Shown here piece after piece: positions 38,801 to 50,800 of a stretch of DNA of 64,000 bases. Position 1 is the first letter of the stretch; every line of letters starts with the position of its first letter. Below the pieces are notes generated by a model that ran no database searches, was not told the origin of the DNA, and saw only the letters and a list, made by a program, of their open reading frames with translations. The translations under genes were made by a program, and so were the position numbers. This DNA comes from Luidia sarsii. Its lineage: Eukaryota > Echinodermata > Asteroidea > Paxillosida > Luidiidae. The stretch covers positions 5,918,538 through 5,982,537 of the forward strand of contig OX465118.1 of NCBI GenBank assembly GCA_949987565.1, read 5' to 3'.

Positions 38801-41800
38801 CACTGGAGCTTCCAAACTCTCGGATACCACTGTAACAGTCTGTTGAGCCTCCTCTACTGTATCGTCACCAATAGTCACTGTCTTAGATATAATTGTGGTG
38901 GTTACTGACTTACTGTAGAATGTGGTGTCATGCGTCAGTTGTTCTGTTTCTGGAGATTCAGTAGGCCTGGGCTCTTCTTTAATCTCTGCCTGTTCAGGTT
39001 CTACAGGCTCCTCGGGGACAACTGTCACATCTTCAACGGGTTCTTCGGGCATATCTTCTTGAACTGCCTCTTCCAATACCTCCTCTTTCTCCTCCTCTGG
39101 TTCTGGAGATTCGACAGGCCGAGGCTCTTCAATTTCTTCCTGTTCTGGTTCTTCAGGTTCAACAGGCACGTCTTCCACGGGTTCGTCTGGTGTTTCCTCG
39201 TGGAATGCTTCTTTCTCTTCTTCAACGGGCTCTTCAACAGTCTGGACAACCTCCTCTTGAACTTCCTCTTCCTTTGAGATTTCCACAACATTCACAGGAA
39301 CTTCGTCACTCTCGGATACCACTGTAACAGTCTTTTCAGCCTCCTCTACTGTATTGTCACCAATAGTTACTGTTTTAGTTATAACTGTGGTGGTTACTGA
39401 CTTACTGTAGAATGTGGTGTCGTGTGTTTGTTGATCTGGTTCTGGAGATTCAGTAGGTATGGTCTCTTCTGCAATCTCAGCCTGTTCAGGTTCTACCGGC
39501 TCCTCGGGGACAACTGTCACATCTTCAACTAGTTCTTCGGGCATCTCTTCCTGAACTGCCTCTTCGTCTGCCTCATATTTATCCTCCACTGGTTCTGGAG
39601 ATTCCACAGGCAAGGGTTCTTCGATCTCTTCCTGTTCTGTTTCTTCAGGTTCAACAGGCAAGTCTTCAACAGTTTTTTCGGGCATTTCTTCATGAACTGA
39701 CTCTTCCAATGACTCCTCTTTCTCCTCCACAGGCTCTGGAGATTCGGCAGGCAGAGGCTCTTCAATCTCTTCCTGTTCTGGTTCTTCAGGTTCAACAGGC
39801 ACGTCTTCAACAGGTTCGTCTGGTATGTGCTCCTGGAATGCTTCTTTCTCTTCTTCAACAGGCTCTTCAACAGTCTGAACAACTTCCTCTTGAACTTCCT
39901 CTTCCTTTGAGATTTCCACAACATCCACAGGAGTTTCTCCACTCTCGGACTCTACTGTAACAGTCTTTTGAGCCTCCTCTACTGTTTCGTCACCAGTAGT
40001 TACTGTCCTAGATACAATTGTGGTGGTTACTGACTTACTGTAGATTGTGGTGTCATGTGTCAGTTGTTCTCGTTTTGGAGATTCAGTAGGCCTGGGCTCT
40101 TCAATCTCATCCTGTTCAGGTTCTACAGGCTCCTCGGGGACAACTACCACATCTTCAACTGGTTCATCGGGCATTTCTTCCTGAACAACCTCCTCCAATG
40201 CCTCCTCTTTCTCCTCCACTGGTTCTGGAGATTCAACAGGCCGAGGCTCTTCAATTTGTTCCTGTTCTGGTTCTTCAGGTTCAACAGGCACTTCTTCAAC
40301 AGGTTCGTCTGGTATTTCCTCCTGAAATGCTTCTTTCTCTTCTTCGACGGTCTCTTCGACAGAATGGACAACTTCCTCTTGAACTTCCTCTTCCTTTGAG
40401 ATTTCCACCACATCTACAGGAGTTTCTTCACTCTCGGACACTACTGTTACAGTCTTTTCAGCCTGCTCTACTGTATCGTCACCAATAGTTACTGTTTTAG
40501 TTATAACTGTGGTGGTTACTGACTTACTGTAGAATGTGGTGTCGTGTGTTTGTTGTTCTGGTTCTGGAGATTCAGTAGGTCTGGTCTCTTCTTCAATCTC
40601 CACCTGTTCTGGTTCTACAGGTTCCTCGGGGACAATTGCCACATCTTCAACAGGTTCTTCGGGCATCTCTTCCTGAACTACCTCTTCCAATGCCTCCTCT
40701 TTCTCCTCCACTGGTTCTGGAGATTCGGCAGGTCGAGTCTCTTCAATCTCTTCCTGTTCCGGTTCTTCAGGTTCAACAGGCACATCCTCAACAGGTTCGT
40801 CTGGCATTTCTTCCTTGAACGATTCTTTCTCTACTTCAACATGCTCTTCCTCCTCTATTTGGACAACCTCCTCTTGAACTTCCTCTTCCTTTGAGATTTC
40901 CACAACATCCAGTGGAGCTTCCGCACTCTCTGATACTTCTGTAACAGTCTTTTCAGCCTCCTCTACTGTATCATCACCTATGGTTACTGTTTTAGTTATA
41001 ACTGTGGTGGTCACCGACTTACTGTAGATTGTGGTGTCATGTGTTAGTTGTTCTGGTTCTGGAAATTCAGTCGGCATGGGCTCTTCTTCAATCTCTACCT
41101 GTTCTGGCTCTACAGGTTCCTCGGGCATTTCTTCCTGAACTGCCTCTTCTTCCTCTTCGTCTGGTTCTGGAGATTCGGCAGGTTTGGGTTCTTCTATCTC
41201 TGCCTGTTCTGGTTCTTCAGGCTTCTCAGGCACATCTGCCACCTCTTTAACTGGTTCTTCAGTTTGTTCTTGAATCTCTTCGTGGATTGCCATTTCCACT
41301 ACCTCTTGGACTGGTGAGTCAACTTCAGAGTCTTCATGAGGCTCATGCGTGGTGACTTCCATCTCCATTCCTGCAATCTCAGGAAGGGAGGTGGTCTCAT
41401 TGAAGACTGTCACAGTTTTTGTGACCGTAGTTGTGGTCACCGACTGTTCGTGGTAGACTTTTGTGTCATGGATTGTTGCCTCTGGTTCTTGCAACACTGT
41501 TGGCTTTGCAGGAGTATCCTACGGAGAAAACCTCTCGTCAGAAATGGGGCTGAAATACTCTGAATGGTTAATCATTCGTCTCTTCTCCAACGGCGGAATG
41601 CAGAGGAAAAACATCATTTTCTTTCACATGACAGTGCGTAGATACCCTTAAAAAACCTGATTAGTGTTAGCTTGAAGGATTAGCAGGTCCGAAAAAGAAG
41701 AAGATTGCAAGCAAGGGAACCTACCTGCTCATCCAGAGGGGCTTCCGTAACACTCTCCCCTCCTTGCCCGGAGTCAGTCTCTACCTGTTCAACCAACTTC

Positions 41801-44800
41801 TCCTGCGGTTAATCACACGTGAGTCACCAGCAATCAAGATACAACACACACACCAGACTAGAACTGAAGGTAGTGCGTAGTAGGCACGTGGTGGTCTACA
41901 GTCAAGAAGCACTGCGGGAGCGTTCCCCCTATGGCAGCTGTGTATCAAAAAAAGGTAGCACGGCTGAGCTGTGATGAGAAGTGCCTGCAATACCGGTCTG
42001 CTAGAGAGTTTCAAGCCGTTTTCTGTAGACACACAACTGCCACAGGGGAATGGTCCACACTTGTCCAGGGCATTGCAACTTCTCTTCGGCAAAAAAAAAA
42101 AATCAGTAGTAAGGACTCCAGTCCAAATTAGCATGAATTCTGTGAACATTCTCTATTTCCAGTGTTAAGGAAAGAGAGAGATGATTTCCACCACCATGAA
42201 ACTCATTTCAGTGGAGCGTATAGGTACTCCACTAGAAAAGTCACCAAAGAGAAGTGCAAGACACTGTTGTTTTGCGATAACAACTGCAAGTGTACTAAAA
42301 ATCTAAACAGAAACCAGCAAGTGGAGTCCATTATGACGCATTGCAGCCAGATCTGAACAGAAAGAAGCCATGCAATGAGAGAAACAAGCAACAGAAAGGT
42401 ACCAGCCAGATGAAATAAAAAAAATAATAATCAAACCCCAACATAAATCCAAATAAAATAACAGAATGTGATACAAGGTTACAGAAGCCACTGTGGAGAT
42501 AACAGTCAAGTTGAGGTGTTGTTAGAGTGAGAACTAGGAGAGGGAGTCCACTGCTTAAATTTGCCATCCAGATTAATTCCTATTATTTTTTATATTACTC
42601 TAGATCTGTTTCATTGCTTTAGTAATTAACTAGATTACAGTTTAATACTACTTAAGGATTTGACTACTTCCTGGTGGGCAGGTACTTCACACCAAGAGGC
42701 AATAATCTCACTGAATTAGGATCTATTGAGAGATTTAAGTCTAGAATTAATATTAGAGTTAGTATTTTAATAAAAAAAGGAGCACAAAAATACAGCTAAA
42801 ATATTAACCATGTCGTTATCAACCATGTCGCTATCTCAATGTGTGTTATTTAGGGATAGACATCCACGCAGACCGTTTTTGCTACAATCACCAGACAGAG
42901 GCAGACAGGTAGACAAACAGACAGGCACACACAAACCAACTCAACCCGACGGAGACAACCAATTGCAACGTGAAAGTCAACAAAACACCTGACACGATAC
43001 AAGATCTTCGGGCAGACATAGGATCCAAGTACTTGGTAAAGTTCTCAGTGACTTCCTTAAAGCAATGGTTAACTTTAGTGTCTATCGTTCAGGGGAAAGA
43101 AAGGCAAGAACACAACTATTTTAACATAGGGACTGTGGACTCATACTACCGCTGTATTTATACGGTAGGAGTTCAATGCACTGGACAGCCAGATGAAAAT
43201 TGATGCAGTGAGGATGCAGAGTTAATAAATTAGGAGGGGGGCATTCCCATCAGCGCTATTTTGCTAGTCGCCATGACAACTCTACGGTTACTAGTAGGTC
43301 GGCCCGTTTTCACAATGCAGACGGCATATCTCCAGCATAAACTGTTATTTGTGTTGTGAGTGTTGATAAAGGCAAGCATTTGTCATGCAAGCAGTCGTTG
43401 GGAGTTTTTTCCACTTCCAACCATCAGAAGAGACACAGACAACACATTGTTAGATATGTAGAAGTAGGCATTGTAATAAGCCAGCAAACATTTATCACTG
43501 AATGGGGCCTGGGCAGAGTTATTTTGTTTTAGTTTTTATTTATTTCTTAAGAAGGGCAAAATATGGGCGCTTGCCATAAACTATTGGTGATGAAAAAATA
43601 GCAGGGTTTTTCAAAATGTACCACCTCATTCAGAGCCAAGGATTGGGTAAACTTTTCTAGGGGGCAAAGGAATAGTTAGTATTTCATTCCAGGTTTTTTT
43701 TTTTTTTCAAAATAATAAAAACATTTCTTGCATCTGTTTTCTTGAGGGTAGGGGATTCAATTTTTCGCTTTGCATGACTAGAAAAAGCTAAAGAGCAAAA
43801 GGTTTCGGAGAGGGGAAAACTGGCAAGAAAGAAATCAATCTTTTATGGATTTTTTTTTGGAAAAGGGTGGGAGATCCATCATTCGCCAAAAGTGTTTCTC
43901 GCAAAAGGAACTGATTTCAAAATGAAGAAATCTAAGGCACTACTCGGAAAGATTTCATCCGCACTGGCGCAGAATGTCAAAAAAGGAATAAAAAATTAAA
44001 AAATTATAAATTGATCAGCCGAATTGGATAAGATTATAAGAAGGAAGTAGCGATTTCAAAAAGGGGTATTGGACTTTTTTTCTTTTTTTAATTTGCAGGG
44101 AGAGGAGTGAAAAAGGTAATGTTGAATATTCATTACATGCATACCTCAGATGGCACAGTCTCCCGTGGAAGTTCTTCTCTGATATCCTGTGATTGAGGAA
44201 GAGAGAAAATAGCGGGGAAAAAAGAAGACAAATACAGTGAATATATAAACAGAGGTTTATATTTCAATTGGATCTGCATTGGCTCAAAACACAATTGAAA
44301 GCCAAAGCATTTGAAAGGCCAGAGATTTACGGGTGCAAAAAATGTCTGTGTATCTTTACTGCCAAGAGTATTTTCCCACCAAGAATATTCTAAACAAGGG
44401 ATATTGTAAACAAAGGAGAGAGTAATGAATTTGGATCATGATGTGGACAGATTGCAGTGACACCATGTACATGTGCATAGTCCCTTTCCGAGAATGAGTG
44501 TGGCTCTGAGACAGGCTGGTATGTAGCTCAACCTTTTGGGCAGTGTGTGCACTTTGCCTGTCATAGGGAGATGACTTACATGATGTCACCGCAAACTTTC
44601 CACTTTGTGAATTTGTGATTCAACCATGCAAACCTTTGGAGTGTCAACTGCATTGTGCAAGGAGCAGAGGAATTTAAAGCCAGGCCACAGGTTTGACATA
44701 CCGGTACCAAGCCCTTAGCTGAGGGTATCTTAAAAAGTCATCTGTCTTTTCTGGCACTAGTAAGACGCAATTCTTCATCAACTGCTCTACTGCTATATCT

Positions 44801-47800
44801 TTCTTGTGTCCAACCATCTTCCTTCCCTCTGTTTCTTTAGTACATGTAGGGCTCCATCCAATACCAAGGAAGCAGCTTCTGTGATGGCTTTTTTATAGTG
44901 TAATACCCAAAGGGAAATTGGCAGTGCAATTCGCATGAGTAGAATGTCACTTGTGGAAGTCACGTTTCTTCATTGCACACATCTGTGAACTGCATGCGGT
45001 TGATAAGGGGTGTGTGCATAATAGGTTGTGCGGAGACTTTGGGCAAAATCTACATGTTACTACAGGCATGTGTAGTAGCTTATACCAAGGAGTGCTGCAT
45101 AGCAATGTGCACGGTGCAGTGACAGAAGTGCAGAAACAATGTGGGGAACTACATGTAAGTGGGGGAAAATTCACAACGGTCTGTGAATTTTTCACAAAGT
45201 TTGGACAATTTCTCAAACAATAGGAAAACATTTTCCACACCAGTGGAAAAATATTTTCCAACAATTTGGCACTCATTTTCACATAAAGGACTTCCCTGTC
45301 TACTTCAAATTGCTCAGTAATGTGCATGCGCATGCAATACACTGATCAAAGGTGCAACAATACTCAGTGTCATTGTTCACCAAAATATTTGCAGTGAGTT
45401 ATCACGAGACTAACAAAATGCATCAGAATGCATCGCTGTGCCTGCCAAGATTGTGAACAAAAAGTGCTGGCAGATAGTTCCCCCCTTTCTCACTCCCTGA
45501 ATCGAAAAAGGGGAATGGAAAGTAAATATTGAAAATGAAAGAGGATGAAATGATGCAGCTGGTATGAGTGGAGGATATACTCTTACGTTTAAAACTTTGG
45601 CAGCAAGGCACTGAAGGGTAGTTGGAGAGCATACAGGGATGGAGGCAAAACAATTGAAATAAAAAAAGACAAGAAAGGTTGGGAGATTGCACAAAAGAAG
45701 TACAAAATGTCAAAGGCATTAGGGGAAACTCAACAGATTAACACAATCAATTTTCCCGAGTAAAAAAAAACCAATTATATCCAAAAGAAAAAGTCCACAA
45801 AAATTACTGAAAAACAAAGGACACAGCAAATGTCAAAGATCAAACTGCTACCACGGCAACATATTTGATTGACAGCGGAAATCAATTTTAAAATCCATAC
45901 TGTAGATGCAATAGTGAAATACATGTATCTTTTGCTTTTGGGAGGATGATTTTGATGTTTTTTTGGAGGGTGGGGTGCATGCTATTAAAGGAGATAGGAA
46001 TTAGGAAGGTTTTTTGGCAAAGCAAGTACAGGGGCTCCAAGATGCTGGGACATGCATTTGAAAAAAGAAACAAAACTCTTGTCACGCCAACTGATGGGGG
46101 ACTGAAGATGTGAGTAAAATAAAAATACTGAGGAAAAGAGAACCGAGAGATTGGGGAGGTGTCAAAGATGCACTACTTCACAGGGACATTTTTGGCTCCC
46201 TCCTGATTGCAAATTTGCTCAACAGAAAATGTAATACGTAGAAAGAAATGGGAGAGGAAATGGAAGTGGATTAAATGACCTGAACAAAAAAAAATGACAA
46301 AGCTGTGGGATGCGTTCTAGATGAGGAAACGAAAGGAAATGACTTTTTTGTCTGGGTGAGTTCAGCTCCGTTTACCTCGGCGTAACTTTCGAGGGGCGTG
46401 GTGGGCTGTTGCCGACGGGGCTCGGTGATCGTGACCTCCGAGTCCGGGCTGTGGTGGGGGAAGTCCATCTCTGAGCGGTCCGTCTCGGGGCTGGATTCCA
46501 GCCCGGTGCGCACGGTCACCTGGTGGAAGGAGGACGCGTAGCTGGTCAGGCCCACCTCGCGGTCGAGTGGCGAGACTGGGCTCTCGTCAAAGGCCTGCGC
46601 CCCGTGGTTGACTGTGTACTTGCTGGACGTGATGGCCGGCCCGCAGATGCGCGACGAGTCCTCCAAGGGCTCGGGCTCGGCGAGCGGCTCCGGGTTGATG
46701 CCCTGGACAGTGGACTCTGAGGTGGCCGAGAGCGTGGGCTCCTCCACCGAGTCCGGGTCCATCTCGTAGTTTGGGTTGATGCCTTCCGTCTCGGGCACCG
46801 AGTCCATCCGGACTAGATCGTCGCTGACAGGCTCGGGCCCGTTCTCATCGTAGTGTGGGTTGATGCCTTCCTCCTCCGTCGAGCGGCTGGGCTGCACCAC
46901 CTCCTCCTCCACCACAGGGTCCGTCACCACCATGTACTCGTCCACATCGGGATCCGACTTGCGGTCGGGCACTTCGTCCACCTCGATCCGAACCACAGAG
47001 TGGCTCTCCGTGTACGAGTACTTATCATCCGCTGGCGGCGGCACGGACTTTGCGTCATCGGGACCCACAAAGATCTCCGTCTCGGCGGAGGACTCGGACT
47101 CGGTCTCCACGGGGCCGTCCTGAGGACGGTCTGCGCCGCCGACCTGGGTTCGAACCACCTGGGTCTTTTCCTCAACGACAACTGTTCGGGTGGAGGAGAT
47201 TGTTTGCGTGGACTCTCCGGGCATAGCCTACAAAAAGTGGTGGCGTAAATTGAGCGTGGTGGGAACAACCTTCGGATTAGGGGGTTGGGGTGATTCTCTG
47301 AAATCTCGTTTCCCCCTTATCTCCTAAGTAGATGCCCCTAAAAGAACTCACACCCTAAACCTCTACCCTTACCCTAATATCAAGCCCACAGGACACTAGG
47401 ATTGCAAGGCATGAATGTCCGCAATTAATCAAACCACAAGGTGTGACTTGAGCATTGCATCCCAGTTTAATTATGCCAGGCACGTTAGTACAACTTGCAG
47501 AAAAAATAGCAAAAGCCAGGTTAGTCAGGCAAAATGCAAGATAGTTTTAGACAATCTGGAGGAAAGATCAGGGACTGAAACATGAAAACACGAAACCTTA
47601 GAAAACTATTGCAAACTTTAGAAAAGTAATCTGTTCTTTTCCTGTTTCATTAGTCTGTGTGTAAATCAGTTTCTGGAGCATACCCAAGTAGCTTCTTGCT
47701 TTTGCAAAAAAAAGGATGTGCTACATGTACTTGGAAAATCAAAACACCTGGCCCTGTTTATGATTCACCATATACCCTGCATGCCCATTATCAATGCTTG

Positions 47801-50800
47801 ATGCTTTTTTATAGTGGCATTTAAAAGTAGAGAGAAATTCTGAAGAAACTATCTCGCGAAGCATTACATGTAGTTTTGGGCAGATTTGAATGACTCGGGT
47901 TTTAGTTGATGATGACAGTCTTTCAGATATTTTGTTATGACATGGATGAAAAGCATTGGGCATGCCATGATGCTTTCATACAAATTATACACATTTTCAT
48001 TTGGGAAAGAAAAAGAGAAAAATACAAAACGAAAAAAGAAATACTGTAATGCAAACTGTCAAATTAATCTTGCAAAGAGCAGCAAGTCAGAAGCACGATT
48101 CTCAATGGAACGGGGAAGAATGGTTTGAGGGTGAAATAACAAACAGGACGTGGTGACGTACCTTGGTTTCAGTCGGGGTAGTTTTGTCCTCCTGTGGGGG
48201 AGAAAGGGGAAAGGAAAATAGAAAATAGATTTCATAAGATTGGACTCAAATTGTTTTGCTTCAAATAAATTAAGTACTTGTAGGAGGATTGTGGTATCAC
48301 CATCTAAACATCTCTTTAAGAGAAGGAGTATGGCTCTGAAAAGAGCCGGTAACTCAACAATTTGGGTCGCGAGGAGACTGCTGAAGGTGTGCAGTTGGTC
48401 TTGCTAGTCTAACAGATGAAGCATTACAATATCAATCACAGTACTTTATGATCTTGAAGAAAGCTTTCGCAGCAACAGCTAGAGTACATGTACTGGTACT
48501 TCATCAGATGCAAGCTGACTGCATCAGATGTACATGTAGTACAGAAATTGTTCCTACCAAAGCACTCTTGAAAGTCTGTAAGCACTATCCTTAAGTCATT
48601 TGTGTCTAACATCGTTTGGATTCAATTTGATTTTTCAAATCAAAATAATTTAATTACACTGTAACTTTGATTAAATTCAGTTTGAATTGGATTCAAATTG
48701 ATTTTGAGCAAATCAAACACAATTTGCATTAAGGTAAGGTTAAGGTAACCTCCTTTATTTCTTCTACTATGCATATGTTTGTGTCTGATATGCTTCATTT
48801 GTTATGATCCATTAATGCAGGACTTTACGTTCTTCTCTATTTACAGAGCCTGATTCACAGCTGACAAGTACCTCCTGGCTTTCTTCCAAGACGTCCTCGG
48901 TTGGCTCAAACTGCATTTCTCGTCTCTCCTCCTCGTGTTTCTCCAGGATCTCTTCTTTCATCTCCTGAAGGAAGGCGCAAATTGTTACAATGGAAACGAT
49001 GAAAGAGAATTCAGAGAATGTTGACATACTGCAAGTTCGGCGTGATTACACAGAGGTCTGTGTACATTGTCCAAGTAATTCAATGAGGGTTTGCCATTTC
49101 CAAGCTATCTGTCTATGATCAGTACTTTGAACACTGGCCTCTGGTTTAGCATATCATCACTCTAACCATCTGAACTATACAGTCCTTAGTTGGGGTAACT
49201 TTCCTAAGAACAGTCCTCAACCACTGTATCTTTGCTGGGGCAGGGGCAACAGTTAGAGGTTTATTTATAATCGGCATCCCTTTTCATTAAAGTAAATTAA
49301 ACACAAACAAAAATGAACCAAAACACCTGGCTACATTATACAACGAGGATGCAATTTTTGTTGTCAAAAACAAAGGAAAGGAGACAAATTTGAAAAAAAT
49401 TGAGACAACAATGGCATTTGAACATCACCGGTATTCCAGGCCTGAGCTATGTTGAAGTGCTATAGCAGCTGAGCTATCCAACCCACGGATGGGGCCTTTC
49501 CGACTCCCCCAACCCCCCTACCCAAATAACAATTAGAATGGAAAAGAAACTTTAAAAAAATTACCTCATAAAGCTCAGCTGCTCCGGCATCCTTGTATGA
49601 GAAAAGAAAAAAAATCATGATTTGTTACCGCCAAAAAGATGGCCATCTTTGAAATGCTTCTACCATAAAAAACAGGTATTGGTTTGATATTTATTTTTCA
49701 AACTAAACGCAAAGATATTCACATAAGCCTGACATCTAGGGGTGATTCAACAAAATAAGCAGCTAGCTTTGATTTCTTGTTTCTGACTTTTACCTTGATT
49801 TTTATAAACAATAAGTATTCTTTTTTAAGTTGGCCAAAAAATACATGAGCATCTCGGATTACAAATGGTAACAAGAGGCTATTTTGAGAAATCATATTTT
49901 TAAAACATAATATTTTTAAAATGAATAATGTAAACTATGCCAAGGGAATGGTAAGCCTGTTTGGCTGATAATTATTTTTTTTTCTTGAAAAAAGCTTAAC
50001 TTTAAAAGAAAGTTTCTAATCACCAAACAAACTACATAAAGGTCTGCTACTACATGTACCAGTAGAGCGAGAATAGAAGTGGTTATAGAATGCAAAAAGG
50101 ATGACATTGTCATGAAAACCAAAAGGGAATACATAGGGATCAACACGCTATCTACAAATTAACCAAACTTTTCTATGACGAAAGAGGGATTTACAATTTT
50201 GACAAATTTTAAGTACGTTCCACAAAAAAGCTGTTGGTACTCACCAAGCTCAGATGGACAAGCACTGCATGCAATTTTAGGGTGCAGACAGATACGAAGG
50301 GGGCGGCACTCACATGGACACAATTTTCACAGCGGAGACCCACGACAGCGACATTATGCAGCACAACGATTTCATGCATCTTTCAAGGGCACTGGGAAGG
50401 TTTTTTTTTCTTTTCTTTTTCCTCCAAGAGGAAAAACAAATAGAAAATGCCTGTCCACACTTTCTATTAATGCAATGTGGTTGAGTTACTTGAGTGCTAT
50501 TTTGAGTGCCGTAAACTGCGGAAGTGACCAGCTAGACTTGCACGAGGCTTACGACTGGGCAAGCTGAAATTCAATTGTACGTTGAAATTTGCGAGACTTA
50601 TTGAGGGCACACAAAGGGAGAGTGGGACGCACATTTGGTGGTTGGATAAACAAATCCCCCAAACAGGAGGAGAAAGATTGCAGAGTGAACATGGTGAAGG
50701 AATGGAGTAGGGAAATGCTTTTTTTTTTGGGGGGGGTGGCAGATGTGCGCTGATTGCATAAACTTTTAATGCAAAGGACGGGAAAATGATTCCCCCGATT

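Larger units (their letters stand above)
48192..49564. other. Ankyrin introns flanking exon 48872-48964
   Basis: Non-coding apart from the exon. Includes the MITE-like copy at 48285-48365 and an AT-rich patch of TTTGATT words near 48620-48720. Confidence 0.5.

Noticed and set aside
25066..41317. Many plus-strand frames opposite the giant exon (for example the 528-codon frame at 36251-37837)
   Set aside because: They mirror the repeats of the minus-strand exon, have Phe/Leu-rich antisense composition, and lack independent splice or promoter signals.
48332..48347. A histone gene 3' end
   Set aside because: The stem-loop is exact, but there is no histone coding frame upstream and the flanks belong to an interspersed repeat family.
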